The notes: generated from the letters alone by a model not told the origin. A stretch of 64,000 nucleotides of DNA from Piper betle (GCA_033002965.1 JAURVB010014699.1:1-64000); one strand, 5' to 3'; counted from the first letter of the stretch, positions 1-11,314 are shown. Numbers and translations: made by a program.

Positions 1-1209
1 TGATGAGAATACCAGCTTTTGCTGGTTGACTACAATAAAGCTGGGAGCTTTGGGGTCGTTACATGAATTGTTATAGTAGAATGGAACCCAGGTAAGTATG
101 GGGCATTTTAATAATTAAATTATCAATTAGATAATGGGGATCTGGATGGGGATAATTAATAATTAATTATCATTAGAATTGTTGAAAATTTAATAAGAAA
201 TGAAGACTAACATGAACTAATTACATCATTTAAAATTGATAGTATATTAGTCATGTAGTTGCATGTAGGTTCATGCAAAACAAAATTATACTAATGTATA
301 ATTTTATGCCCTCATTCAGATTAGGGTTATCGGATCACAGTCAGATGAAATCACAAGTCAGGTACGTATAATAGGTAGAACATCGTACTCTCCTTGTTGG
401 TAGCCTAGGTCGGCCTGAGCCCAGATTCGACCACCATGCACCGAGTGCAACCGGGGTCAAAGAATTGACTCAGTCCGCACAGGGTCGTATTATGTGCATA
501 AATTGTGTAATGCATCGACATTGTTTTGGAGTAGTGATAGCCGCCCCATAAAAAGGCTACGACCGGGGTGAGCGAGGCACAACGATTCCTCCATCACGCT
601 GGAGTGCAGTGATAGCCTCCCCATAAAAAGGCTACGCTCGGGGTGTGTGAGGCACTGGCACTAGAATTGGTAGTGAGAGCTTCCCCACAAACGGGGCATA
701 GCAATCATCTGAGTGTACTGATAGCTTCCCCACAAAAAGGCTATGGCCGGGGTGTGCGAGGCACTTGCATTGGAGACGGTAGTGGTAGCCTCCCCGCAAA
801 AGGGCTACGGCTGGGGTGTGCGGATCCCAGCGGATACCTCCTCCGCAATGTTTTGGAGTATAGCGGAATCGCTCCACCGCATATTAAAATAAACATAAGG
901 AAATGGTGGAGTGTACTTGATTTGTTTTATCTATTATACTACTTAGTGTTGTAATCACTAATGCGGAATTCCTCCGTTGGTTTGTAGATACGAAATTAGG
1001 TGATTGACAACCGGAGCATGAAGCAAAATAAATATGAGGACTCCTTTTATTCTTTATTTGAGAAATAAGTGTGGCTATTGGGAAACGGTCTAAGACTGTG
1101 GGATCTTGATATGTTTTGTTAAATAAAAATGTTAGACATATTTGCTTAATTGTGAGTAACACCTGGCCAGCTAGGCCCACAATGTTGTGAAAAATGGCCT
1201 GTCGTTACA
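1..1209 (+). mobile_element. Tek-C LTR (copy C0), 5' part outside window
   Basis: This is the 3' two thirds of a Tekay-type LTR, read on the plus strand and ending in CGTTACA at 1209. It is colinear with 31257-32929, 54420-55820 and 60150-61425: an AT-rich block, the core around 410-480, a tandem-repeat block, the segment 840-960, and the LTR tail with 'taacacctggccagc'. It does not continue into a primer-binding site. The next bases (caaag...) are minus-strand RT of another element, so this LTR interrupts that pol gene. Its left end and any TSD lie outside the window, so solo LTR versus 3' LTR cannot be decided. Confidence 0.85.
535..835 (+). repeat. Tek-C LTR tandem repeat, 62-bp and 109-bp units
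   Basis: The units contain 'agcctccccataaaaaggct' followed by cggccggggtgtg and gaggcactggcact. A 62-bp basic unit alternates with a 109-bp unit that adds a second block (gagcttccccacaaacgggg). Both blocks contain CCCC...GGGG complementarity and could fold into small hairpins. The same array recurs with different copy number in every Tek-C LTR of the window. Short reading frames here are by-products of the repeat. Confidence 0.85.
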
Positions 1210-1505
1210 CAAAGGCTCCCTATGATGAAGTACTTGGTCAGATCAAACCTACCTGCAACCACTCTTCGAGTTCACTCTTTAACTCCTTGAGTTCTACTGG
1301 AGCCATGCGGTATGGTGCTCTAGCAATTGGTGTTGTTCCAAGTGCTTAGGAGGTAATCCTTGCAGTTCGTTTGGGAATATATTGGGAAACTCTGCTACCA
1401 CAGGAATCATAGACAACTCTTTGAGTTTAGACTTAGACTCAAATAAGTTAGCCAGAAGGGCTTTACGACCCTCACCAAACAATTCGATGTGGATGGAATG
1501 TGGTT
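1210..1505 (-). pseudogene. E0 pol remnant: protease-RT linker and RT N-terminus
   Basis: Read on the minus strand, this encodes a degenerate WFGEGRK...[14 protein letters not shown]...GELQGLP linker and then an RT entry (ELKELKSEL...LLQVGF). These match the same region of C1 (39640-39960) and C2 (57680-57970). The frame is broken near 1340, and RT is cut at 1210 by the Tek-C LTR at the point equivalent to 'ctagggagcccc' of intact copies. At the other side (about 1500) the linker is joined directly to gag, so gag 3' and protease are missing. This junction differs from the deletion shared by E2 and F1. Confidence 0.8.
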
Positions 1506-1942
1506 TTCCCATGGATTTCCACTAGTAAGATGCTTCCTCCTGAAGCATGCATGTTGCCAACCTCCCCTGATGGTAGTGGGGCACAGACAAAGCCCTAAAA
1601 GCTTTTTCGATAATGTCTATCCAGCTCTCCACCTTCATTGGATCGATCCCTCCGACAAATAGTTCAGCTCCATTCTTCCTGAACTTTTCCACAATGTAAC
1701 AGTCACTACCATCAACAGCTGGCGGCAACACTTGTCGGACTACAGGTGGCACTGGGTTTGGATGCTCCCTCACTCGCCTGGGTCTGCTAACCTTGCTCGC
1801 CCTTGGGCACTTCCCTAACCACCATCTGGGGTGATTCTAGGACCCGCTGCTGAGTTTGAGGGTCCATTCCCTAGTACCACTTCGGGTAACCGGGGAACGA
1901 TATTTTGAACGATAGAATTTGTATTTTCTGAAGCTTGCGCTA
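1506..1942 (-). pseudogene. E0 gag remnant
   Basis: The minus-strand reading gives the gag core NPVPPVVRQVLPP...YIVEKFRKNGAE...ATCMLQEEASY, colinear with gag of F1 (46230-46480) and C2 (56270-56520). This is the capsid-like region of a Ty3/gypsy Gag. The N-terminus is lost: at about 1942 the sequence passes directly into LTR, skipping the LTR end, the primer-binding site and the first part of gag (a deletion of several hundred bases). No continuous frame remains. Confidence 0.8.
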
Positions 1943-4900
1943 GTGATAGACCACTAAACAAGTCAATAAAATCCCAATTATCATTTTAAGAGTCTTTTAG
2001 TTGTTATGAGCCTATGCTGAGCTCATTATATGTTGGGAGGGTTGGCCACCCCATCCAGCTACCATCCCCTGCATGCGCACACACACTACGTGGCCCACGG
2101 TCTTTCGTTAACGATGTTTGCCATTGACTCACCCTCTTTGTATCACAAGTGCATAATGAGCCGTCTTGCGCAAGTGCGCCTTGTTGCCCCTTTCGGCATG
2201 GGGTTAGGTGTTCAATCTTTCAAGGGGTCCTGCCTAGTGCCGAATTGGGTCGACCCCGGTTGCGTTCCAACGCATACTGGTCAGTTAATCAAGTCGACCA
2301 AGTCTCCCACATAGTAATTTTGAAGGTGTGGCCCTGTGTCAGACTGAGTCAATTCCCTGACCCCGATTGCGTTCTAGTGCATTGTGGTCGAATATGGGCT
2401 CAGGACGACCAAGGCTGCCAATAAGGGAAAATATAACATTTTAAAAAATTATACAGACCTAGATATTTTGTAAGGGAACTCGCAGTTGTGACCAATGATC
2501 CTATTCTAAACGAGAACATAAAATTATACAAGAGTATAATTTTATTTCAGTAGAAATGCATGCCACTAAATGACTAACATATATATCACTATTAAAAATC
2601 AACAATATTAAATATTAAATTATTCATGTGATATAATCTTTTAAATCCTAATTTACATTTTAAATTAATTATCTAAATCATAATTAACACTTAACAAATA
2701 ATAAAGTAAATATTAATTCATAAAAAAGTATTTAATTATTATTAGTATATTTTATTTTGAGATAATAATTACTTACCACGATCTAGATGATTTAGTTTAC
2801 GGTTATAATTTTTTAATCGCTATCATTATTCATAGTAATTTAATTAATTAATTTGGACGCTTAAATTATTTCAAATAATTTGTATTATTTTAATTCAATT
2901 ATATAATTAATACAAATATTTTAAATTATTAAACTCAATAAAGTTTTGAACTTTATTTATTTCCATTATGCTATGTAGGGTTGACGATGGTGATTTTTAC
3001 ACGATTATATTTTAATAACTCATTTTCTACATTACTGACTTGTTATTAAAAAAACACTTTATTTACATAATATTAAATTTAATATGGTAAAGGTAAAATC
3101 TTTATTTTATCAATTACTTATAATCATTCGATTTAAAATTAATCGTTTATAGTACGCAAATAAATTATCGACCATTTACGATTACCATATTTTTCTTACT
3201 CATGGCAATTTCATACAACAATCAATTAGTAAAATAACTTTAACCCATAACCCATTAGAATAATTATTTTTAAAGATTTATTACGAGTTAGTATTATTTT
3301 TAACTCGAGCCGCATCGAGTCATGTAATATTTACAAGTTTACCACCCTTCCCTTCTGTCGCCATTCTTCTCTTTTCCAAAAACAGGTTCGTCCTACTTCT
3401 CCCAGCCTCAAGACCACTTCTTTCTTGCACCTTGCTACCATTTAGATGTTCAACAACTTCAAGCCAGCATCAAAACAGGAAGGATCAGCCACCTTTGGAT
3501 GATGCAAGGAAGAGGACTGTTCTCCCCACGTCTGCAAAAGAAACCAGACCTGTGACATGTTCTTCTTCAACCCAAAACCAGATCATAACTCCATCAACTG
3601 CTTCCCTTCCCTACCAATCCAATTGGAAGTATAAAGCTCATGTATTACAGCAACTAACCAAGCTGAATCATGTTCTTCACCAAGTCACGAAACTCCTGGC
3701 GAGCAGCACCGCCGGGACTGCAAGATGACTCCGTCCAGCCAGCAGCACCGCTGGGAATCCTTCCCTTCTACCCGCACAATGACCCAACGTCAAGGCCATC
3801 CATGTACCCTTCGAAGCTGCCATGATAACCTCTGTTTCGGCAGAATGTCATCCCTTCATCACCCTTGTAACTCTGCCCACTCACAGCTGCAATTCCACCA
3901 CCCACTAGAAACCAGGGATGTGAGATCTCTCAACTTAGTCCCACATCTAATACCTACTGGGAGAAGATCTTGTTTATAAGTGGGAATGGACTATAGATCA
4001 TTAACTTCTGGGGTACCCATTTTAAAGATTTGACTTAGCCCATTACGTTGCACTTTGGGCTGGGTCGTTACAAATGGTATCAGAGACAACCTGGTTCCGT
4101 GTTAGATGGTGGGCTGGATTAGGAACGTTGGCTAGGCTGCCAGTCACGGGCCAGAAAGGTCGTGGGCTGGGGCTAGCATCGGGCCAAGAATAGGCATTTC
4201 GGGGACGAAATTCCCTAAGGTGGGTGGATTGTGAGATCCCTCAACTTAGTCCCACATCTAATACCTACTGGGAGAAGATCTTGTTTATAAGTGGGAATGG
4301 ACTATAGATCTTTAACTTCTGGGGTACCCATTTTCAAGAAATGACTTAGCCCATTACGTTGCACTTTGGGCTGGGTCGTTACAAATGGTATCAGAACCAA
4401 CCTGGTTCCGTGTTAGATGGTGGGCTGGATTAGGAACGTTGGCTAGGCTGCCAGTCACGGGCCAGAAAGGTCGTGGGCTGGGGCTAGCAACGGGCCAAGA
4501 ATAGGCATTTCAGGGATGAAATTCCCTAAGGTGGGTGGATTGTGAGATCCCTCAACTTAGTCCCACATCTAATACCTACTGGGAGAAGATCTTGTTTATA
4601 AGTGGGAATGGACTATAGATTTTTAACCTTCGGGGTACCAATTTTAAAGAAATGACTTAGCCCATTACTTTGCACTTTGGGCTGGGTCGTTACAAGGGAC
4701 ATGGCGAGCCATCCCTTCAACCCATCGACTAGAAGGGTTGTCGGGGGTGTGAGGGGAAGCCTTGCAAACTTGTTTATAGTGGCCTGTCTCGCAAACATTT
4801 TGCACCTGTTCGCCATGGATGGGATTTCAGTTGTCCAGTTTAGTTTAGTTATTTTCTTTCTTGTTGATTTGAGACTTTAGTTACATGATTAACAAGCTTA

Positions 4901-5243
4901 CTATCAATTAAAAAGAATAAGCATGATAGAAAATTAAGAAGAGGGAGATAGGAAGGATACCCAAGGAAGGAAAAAACACCTGCGAGGAAGAGGAGAATTA
5001 GGCGGGTAAGGTTAGGAAGACGTACTCCCGTATTTGAAAAATGACGTCCACTTTCAAAATTTATAAAAATGAAAATGATGGCTAGGGTATGTCAAAACAC
5101 CCCTACACCCATATTTCATTTAACCGGGTAAATAATAAAATGGGTAAATAATTAACCGGGTAGAAAATATAGTACGTTATGTCCTTTCCGGACCGCGTCT
5201 GCGTCCAATTATTATTATTATTATTATTTTCGCAGTTTTTACA
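1943..5243 (-). mobile_element. 5' LTR of minus-strand Tek-E element E0
   Basis: The LTR begins (minus strand) with TGTAAAAACTGCG at 5243 and runs to about 1943, where it is truncated into gag. It is colinear with the Tek-E LTRs at 5244-7661 and 19720-22547, including two copies of the gtgcaaccggggtc core near 2250 and 2365, a long AT-rich block (2420-3330) and a GC-richer block (3340-4830). A tandem TRIM interrupts it (3919-4694). Its start abuts the interior of the E1 5' LTR, as expected if E0 inserted into that LTR. Confidence 0.8.
3919..4694 (+). mobile_element. Tandem TRIM: three 154-bp LTRs, two internal regions
   Basis: Three near-identical LTRs, 3919-4072, 4230-4383 and 4541-4694, each 154 bp, start TGTGAGATC and end GGGTCGTTACA. 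They flank two 157-bp internal regions (4073-4229 and 4384-4540). Each internal region starts aaatggtatcagag, a tRNA-Met-type primer-binding site, and ends with the polypurine-like aaggtgggtgga. There is no coding capacity. The whole array is bounded by a 5-bp duplication AGGGA (3914-3918 and 4695-4699). The related LTR at 15865-15880 shows the empty site. This fits a terminal-repeat retrotransposon in miniature integrated once as LTR-int-LTR-int-LTR, or expanded in place by unequal exchange. Confidence 0.92.
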
Positions 5244-7661
5244 CTAATCGTAATTTTCATGCATTCATATTCCTTTTTAATTGATAATAAGCTTATTAAA
5301 CATGATAATTAAAGTCTTAAATCAACAATAAAAAACTAAACTAAACTGAAAACTAGAAATCCCACCATGGCCGACGAGTCTTTATTTTGGCAAGGTGGAT
5401 GATCATAGGCAAGGAATTTTAGGGTAGCCCTCACACTCTTGGTGACCTCTCTGGTTGCTGCGTTAAAGGGATGGCTCACCGTGTCCCTACTTTCTGATGG
5501 ATGGCCGAAATTACACCTGTTGTGGGTGGAGTTGCAACAGGTGACGAAGGTGATGGTTTCCTCTAAAATTGACAATGTAATGGAAGATTCAGAGGGTAGA
5601 TGCCAGTTGTTCTTCATTGACAACATCGAGGGTCTATTACAGTAGTTCGTTCCGTTGGCACAGGCCACTACAGGTGACCTTCTTGCCGAAATTCATGGCG
5701 GCAACGTGCACAAGTGAACAGAATGGCCCTACTCCCTGCAATGTCCAAACATGGCAGTTCTTCCTGGTTGATGATGGCCTAAGGTTGCTGAACCTCTTAA
5801 TTGGTAGCAAGGTGCAAGAAAGAAGTGGTTTGAGGCTGGGAGAAGAAGGACAGGTCTAGTTTGGAGCAGGTTGGCTTCATCTTTGGCTGTTTTAATTTGA
5901 TGTGGATGCTATGTTGGGATGTTTATATGGTTGTTCAATTCGGCTGCCGGGGAAGGTTGCATAAGGTTGAAGATGGACATGACCTGTTGTTGTGCCATGG
6001 TCAGGTCTGGAGCAGAGAAGGGCGACAGGGAATAAGAAGAAAATCCCCTTTGGTGGGCTGACTCTATTCCGCTTTAATTAAAAATATATACTAACTCGTC
6101 ATAAATCTTTAAAAATAATTATTTTAATGGGTTATACGTTAAAGTTGCTAAACCAATTAATTATTCTACGAAATCACCATAAGTAATAAAAATATTGTAA
6201 TGATAAACAGTTGATAATTAATCAGTGTACTAAAGGCGATTAATTTAAATCGAAAGGTTATAAGTAATTAATAAAATAAAGAATTTCACCTTTACCTTAT
6301 TAATTTTAATACTAGATAAATAAAGTGATTATTTTAATAATGAGTTAATAAGTTAAAAAATATGTTATTAAACTAAATAACATAATGAAAATAAATAAAA
6401 TTTGAAATTTTATTGGGTTGTATAATTTAAAATAATTGTAATAGTAATATCATTGAATTATAATAATACAAATTATTTTAAATAATTTAAGTGAACAACT
6501 TAATTAATGAAATTGCTATGAATAATGATAGTAACTAAAAATTATAACCTAAGGAAAATATACTAATAATAGTAATTAAATATTTGTTTATAAATTGATA
6601 ATTATTATATCATTTGTTAAGTGTGCATTATAATTTAGATAATTAATTTAAAATGTACAGTAGGATTTAAATAATTATGTGAGATGAATAATTTAATATT
6701 TAATATTGTTGAATTTTAATAATGAAATCTATTAGTCATTTAGTTGCATGCATTTTTACTCGAATAAAATTACACTTATGTATAATTTTATTTTTTCGTC
6801 CAGATTAGGATCGTTGGTCACAGTTGTAGGTTCACTTATGAACCATCCACGTTCATATAATTCTTTGAATTGTTGTATTTTCCCTTGTGGTTAGCACTAG
6901 TCGGCCTGATCCCAGATTCGACCACCATGCATAAAGTGCAATGGGGGTAAAAGAATTGACTTAGTTCGACACGAGGCTGCACCCTTTAAAATTGCTATGT
7001 GGGAGTCTTGGTCGACTTGAGTATCTGGCCACCATGCGCTGGAACGCAATCGGTGTTGACTCAATTCAGCACAAGGCAACACCCCCTAAAAGATTAGACA
7101 CCTGCCCCAATGCCGAAAGGGGTGACAAGGCACAATGGCCAAGCGGGCTCTTTGTGCACTTGTGATACCGTGAGGGTGAGTCAATGGCAAATATCAGTAA
7201 CTATAGGCCATGGGCCACGTAGAGTGTTTGCGCATGCATGGGATGGTAGCTGGATGGGGTGGCCACCCCACCTAGTGTATTAAGGGCTCAGCATAGGCTC
7301 ATAACAACTAAAATTCTATTGAAATGATAATTGGGATTATATTGACTTGTTTTATTTTATTATGTGGGACTAAAAGTGGGTTGGTGATTCTTTTACCAAC
7401 CTAGGTTTCGTAAAGTGATAATAAATTGGACTTCCTTTTTATTCTCTTATGTTATAATTGTGGTCATGGGAAATGGTCTAAGACTGTGGCACAGTTATTT
7501 TATATATTGTCATATGCTATCAAAACATGTTTTATTTATATTTTTTATGATTTATAAACTCCAGACTTATTTACCATGTTACGAATCATGTTCATGAATA
7601 ATATGTTTACATTATTTAACCTTCTAAGTAACACCCGGATCGGTTAGGGCGGGTCGTTATA
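5244..7661 (+). repeat. E1 5' LTR (5' end missing)
   Basis: The sequence matches 20050-22547 from 'taattttcatgcattcat' to the LTR end CGTTATA, where CGTTACA is usual. It lacks the first few hundred bases, because E0's LTR start is joined at 5243/5244. It contains the duplicated core (around 6900-6960 and 7010-7080) and the tail 'taacacccggatcggtt'. It forms a head-to-head inverted pair with the E0 LTR. Confidence 0.85.
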
Positions 7662-8026
7662 GGTGGTATCAGAGCACGATTTCCCACTAGCTCACATTTT
7701 ATGACTCAAGTACCTTCTTGAAGAGTCCAATAATTATCTTTTCCCACTGTGTTGTGTTATTAATTGACAAATTCATTCGCTAAGAAATCTAAGTAATAAC
7801 TAAACTCTAGACTTATTTACGATGTTACGAATCATGTTCATGAATAATATGTCCACATTATTTAACTTTTAAGTAACACCCGGCTCGGTTACGGTGGGCA
7901 CGATTTCCCACTAGCTCACATTTTATGACGAAAGTACCTTCCTGAAAAGTCCCATAATTATCTTTTCCCACTATTTTGTGTTATTAATTGGCAAATTGAT
8001 TCGCTAAGAAACCAAAGTCATAACTA
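7559..8026 (+). repeat. Direct duplication of LTR tail plus leader in E1
   Basis: The stretch of about 245 bp from 'agacttatttaccatgtta' through the LTR end and the leader ('cacgatttcccactagctc') is repeated at 7806-8026. The second copy lacks about 24 bp that include the LTR end and the primer-binding site (cggtgggcacgattt in place of gggtcgttataggtggtatcagagcacgattt). Only the first copy could prime reverse transcription. Confidence 0.8.
7664..7676 (+). other. Primer-binding site of E1 (tRNA-Met type)
   Basis: tggtatcagagca follows the LTR end by two bases and is complementary to the 3' end of plant initiator tRNA-Met, the usual minus-strand primer of Tekay-type chromoviruses. Confidence 0.9.
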
Positions 8027-8076
8027 AAAAAGAACATATAAATGAACCATGATGGGAAAAATTTTTGACGTTTCAG

Positions 8077-8297
8077 ATGGAAGGCACTCGTAGACAGTCA
8101 GACCAATCTACTCAGTCAATTACGAACACTGAGAATGTATTGGCTCAAATCCTGACAGCCATACAGGGACTAGCACAGGCTTCCAAAAATTCAAATTTTG
8201 TGGTTCAAAATATTGTTCAGCGGTTTTAGGGAGTGGTAGCAGGGAATGGAGCCTCAAACTCAAGAGCGGGTTCAGAATCACCAAGACGGTGGTCAGG
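8077..8297 (+). pseudogene. E1 gag, N-terminal part
   Basis: The start ATG at 8077 opens a frame beginning MEGTRRQSDQSTQS and running through NVLAQILTAIQGLAQ. This matches the Gag N-terminus of F1 (45950), C2 (55996) and C1 (33107). A stop (TTT TAG, near 8229) follows about 50 codons. The reading continues recognisably to the E2 insertion at 8298 and resumes at 16409. It belongs to Ty3/gypsy Gag, the structural protein of virus-like particles. Confidence 0.85.
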
Positions 8298-8318
8298 TGT
8301 AACGACCTGTCCGAACCG

Positions 8319-9414
8319 GACCAGGTGTAACTTAAAAATATAATTGATGTAACGGTAATATCACATTCAAGAACATGAATTGAAATACACCAAAAATGTC
8401 TCACAAGATATAATATGAATCATAACAATAAATCATGTTCTATAAAATATAAAATAACCGTCCCATACTCTCGGACCGTTTCCCATAGCCACATTTATAA
8501 CACAAGAGAGTAATAAGCAAGTCCAACTTTATTATCGATTCACCATACCTGGGTTGGTAAAAGAACTACCAACCACACTTCTAATCTATAGTTCCAAAGT
8601 TGCTCACCTGCGGAGGCAATTCCGCGTTAGTGATAAAACCACTAAGCCGCATAATTAAAGGAAACAACTCAATATAATCCCTATTATCATTTCACTCACT
8701 TTTATTATTATAATTACACAAGTAAAGAGTAATTATCCCTCAGGTAATTCTGAGATTAGTAATTTGTCTCTTAGGTCATTATGAGATTAGTAAAAGTCGA
8801 CTCCCAGCTCTTACTGAAATTAGTAAACGTCTCCCAGCTCATTATGAGATTAGGTGGTTTCCCAATGACCAGGTGTAACTTAAAAATATAATTGATGTAA
8901 TGGTAATATCACATTCAAGAACATGAATTGAAATACAGCAAAAATGTCTCTCAAGATATAATATGAATCATAACAATAAATCATCTTCTCTAAAATATAA
9001 AATAACCGTCCCACAGTCTTGGACCGTTTCCCATAGCCACATTTATAACATAAGAGAGTAATAAGGAAGTCCAACTTTATTATCGATTCACCATACCTGG
9101 GTTGCTAAAAGAGCCACCAACCACACTTCTAATCTTTAGTCCCAAAGCTGCTCACCTACGGAGGTAATTCCGCGTTAGTGATAAAACCACTAAGCCGCAT
9201 TATTAAATGAAACATGTCAATATAATCCATATTATCAATTCACTCACTTTTATTATTATAATTACACAAGTAAAGAGTAATTATCCCTCAGGTCATTCTA
9301 AGATTAGTAATTTGTCTCTTAGGTCATTATGAGATTAGTAAACGTCGACTCCCAGCTCTTTCTGAGATTAGAAAACGTCTCCCAGCTGATTCTGAGATTA
9401 GGTGGTCTCCCAAT
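8319..9414 (-). repeat. 548-bp tandem duplication in the E2 3' LTR
   Basis: 'gaccaggtgtaacttaaaaa' occurs at 8319 and again at 8867, and the sequences that follow stay colinear for about 540 bp. They include the conserved hairpin (8610-8625) and the start of the short tandem repeats. The first copy ends inside the repeat block, which suggests unequal exchange. Confidence 0.85.
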
Positions 9415-9527
9415 TCAATATGAGATTAGTCATGATCTCCTAGTTCATTTTGAGTTTAGAAATCGTCTCCCAGCTCGTTCTGAGATTAGGTGGTCTCCAA
9501 ACTCATTTTGAGATTAGTCATGGTCCC
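8738..9527 (-). repeat. Short tandem repeats, about 31-bp unit (ctcccag-cattctgagatta)
   Basis: Two blocks (about 8738-8866 and 9285-9527) of imperfect units of about 30-31 bp carry ctcccag and 'cattctgagattag'. The same unit forms the larger array at 12787-13229 and 14746-14865 in the E2 5' LTR. It is specific to this LTR subtype and sits where Tek-C and Tek-F LTRs carry other repeats. Confidence 0.82.
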
Positions 9528-9889
9528 AATTTGAGACTTTAGTTACATGATTAACAAGCTTTCTATCAATAAAAAAGAACATGCATGCAAAGTGAGAATA
9601 GGGAGATAAGAAGGATACCCAAGAAAGGAAGAAGCTCCGGTAAGGAAGAGGAGAACTAGGCCGCTAAGGTGACGAAGAAGCCCTTACTCCCGTATGTGAA
9701 AAATGACGTCCCCTTTCCAAATTTATAAAAATAAAAATGACAACTAGGATATGTGAAAACACATTTACACCCCTATTTTATTTAACTGGGTAAATAATAA
9801 AATGGGTAAATAATTAAACGGGTAAAAAATATAACACGATCGGTGCTTCCCGAACAGCGTTCGCGTCCTTTTTTTTCAGGGTCTTTACA

Positions 9890-9905
9890 ATCTCTCCAAC
9901 TTGGA
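9890..9905 (-). other. Polypurine tract of E2
   Basis: On the minus strand, ccaagttggagagatt lies directly before the LTR start TGTAAAGAC. This is the plus-strand primer site of the element, with one change from ttggggagat of the other copies. Confidence 0.85.
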
Positions 9906-10008
9906 AATATTTCATCCCCGAAATATCATAACAGGCAAAAAAATAATTATGATGAACTTTATTTATTTTTCTTCGGGATCAGTTCATGCCACTACAAATA
10001 TAAAACTC

Positions 10009-10826
10009 CTATGCGACAAAGAGGCTAGAGTATTTCCTTGCCATTTCTTGTTCAGTCTCCCATGTAACTTCTCTTGACCTCTAATTTTTCCACAATACTT
10101 TTACCAAAGGAATTTCCTTGTTCTTGAGTGTCTTTATTTCTCTTGCCAGGATGCGGATCGGATTTTCCTCGTAAGTTAAATTTGATTGTAGCTCTAAGTC
10201 TTCAAAATTTGTGATGATATGATCCTCATCACGTACATACTTCTTCAGCATTGACACATGGAAAACATTGTGTACTCCAGCTAGGCTTAGTGGCAATGCT
10301 AATATATATGCACAATCCCAACTCGATCCGGGATTGGAAACAATCCTATGAATCAAGGCTTCAACTTCCCTAATATTTTAAATCTGATCACCCCCTTCGT
10401 AGGAGATGTCTTTAGGTACACAAACTACCCAACTTGGAACTCTAGGTCCTTCCTTCGAGTATCAGCATAACTCTTTTCTCGATCCTGAGCTGCCTTAAGT
10501 CTTTGCTAAATAAGTTTGACCTTTTCAGTTGCTTCCCTCCCCATCTCTAGCCCGACTATAACTGCTTCGGCAGACTGCAGCCAACACGATGGAGATCTCT
10601 AGGGCCTGCCATAGAAGGCTTCACATGGTGCCATCCCTCTACTGGCTTGGTAAGAGTTATTGTATGTGAATTCAGCCAAGGCTAAGTGTTTCTCCCAGGC
10701 ACCTCCCCAATCAAGAATGCAAGCTCTTAACAAATCTTCTAAAGTTGAATAGTCCTCCCACTCTGACCTTTAGTTTGTGGAAGATATGCTATACTCAACT
10801 TAATTTGAGTTCCCATGGCTTTTGGG
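10009..10826 (-). pseudogene. E2 integrase C-terminal half with chromodomain-like tail
   Basis: Minus-strand pol end. From about 10826 it covers the integrase catalytic-core end (around the conserved glutamate, SEW/SERT region, then [10 protein letters not shown]), LAEFTYNN and ALYGRPC. Next come the linker QVG..VYLK, GVHNVFHVSMLKKYV and the tail KEIPLVKVLWKN, ending at TAG (10009-10011). The tail is the divergent chromodomain of Tekay/Del chromoviruses, thought to steer integration to heterochromatin. The longest open part is 10081-10356. The catalytic N-terminal half is absent: at about 10826 the sequence switches to LTR-B. Confidence 0.85.
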
Positions 10827-10829
10827 ATA

Positions 10830-10981
10830 CTATATTGTGAATGACATGTTCAAATGCATGAGACATGATGAAATGTGAACATGATCAGAGATGCGCAGCA
10901 AAAGCGTGGTGGGTTGAAACCCCAGCTTGAGAATGAATTCATAATATGTTAGATTTTGGGTGAATGAAATCATGGATGCAA

Positions 10982-11035
<54 letters not shown>

Positions 11036-11314
11036 TTGACATGGTGGGCCCATAATTGCACTTTTAGGGGAGACCCTGTCTATTTTATTTCAGAATTTTT
11101 ATCGTAATTGTGTTGGTGTGAAAATTGGTTGCATGTCATCCATATAGTATCCTGTTAGGGTTTTATGCATTCATACATACATATAGCAAGTTGGATCTTC
11201 ATCTTAAGACGCCAAGATTGGATCCGCACGAGTTGGGTTCGGGTTAGCCGACCTAACTGGGGCCTGTAACATGCTGGTTCGGTTCACAAGTGTGAACCGG
11301 ATTTGGGGTGTTAT
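10830..11314 (+). mobile_element. LTR-B 3' fragment inside E2 pol
   Basis: It matches the last 485 bp or so of LTR-B copies at 22548-24264 and 50832-52564, including 'cttttaggggagaccctgt', 'cttcatcttaagacgccaag' and the end ggggtgtta. The 5' part of the LTR is missing, and no TSD is visible. On the E2 strand it replaces everything between the RNase H start and the integrase core, so insertion was accompanied or followed by deletion. A (TA)n run lies within it. Confidence 0.82.
10984..11031. repeat. (TA)n microsatellite
   Basis: About 24 uninterrupted TA dinucleotides lie inside the LTR-B fragment. The corresponding place in other LTR-B copies (23950-23975) is only a short interrupted tata tract, so this is a local expansion. 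Confidence 0.95.

Larger units (their letters stand above)
8298..9889 (-). repeat. E2 3' LTR, internally rearranged
   Basis: The minus-strand LTR starts TGTAAAGACCC at 9889 and ends ...GGTCGTTACA at 8298. It is 1592 bp, against about 2.5 kb for the 5' LTR once LTR-H is discounted. A 548-bp tandem duplication (8319 onward) adds sequence. A large deletion at about 9527 joins the short-repeat block to the LTR start region and removes the AT-rich and GC-rich blocks seen at 14880-16020. Confidence 0.85.

Noticed and set aside
632..954. Frames of 80-103 codons on both strands with CGGG/GRSLF-like repeats (also 31803-32593, 53139-53647, 55075-55564, 60858-61169)
   Set aside because: They are translations of the Tek-C LTR tandem repeat. 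They overlap on both strands and vary with repeat copy number.
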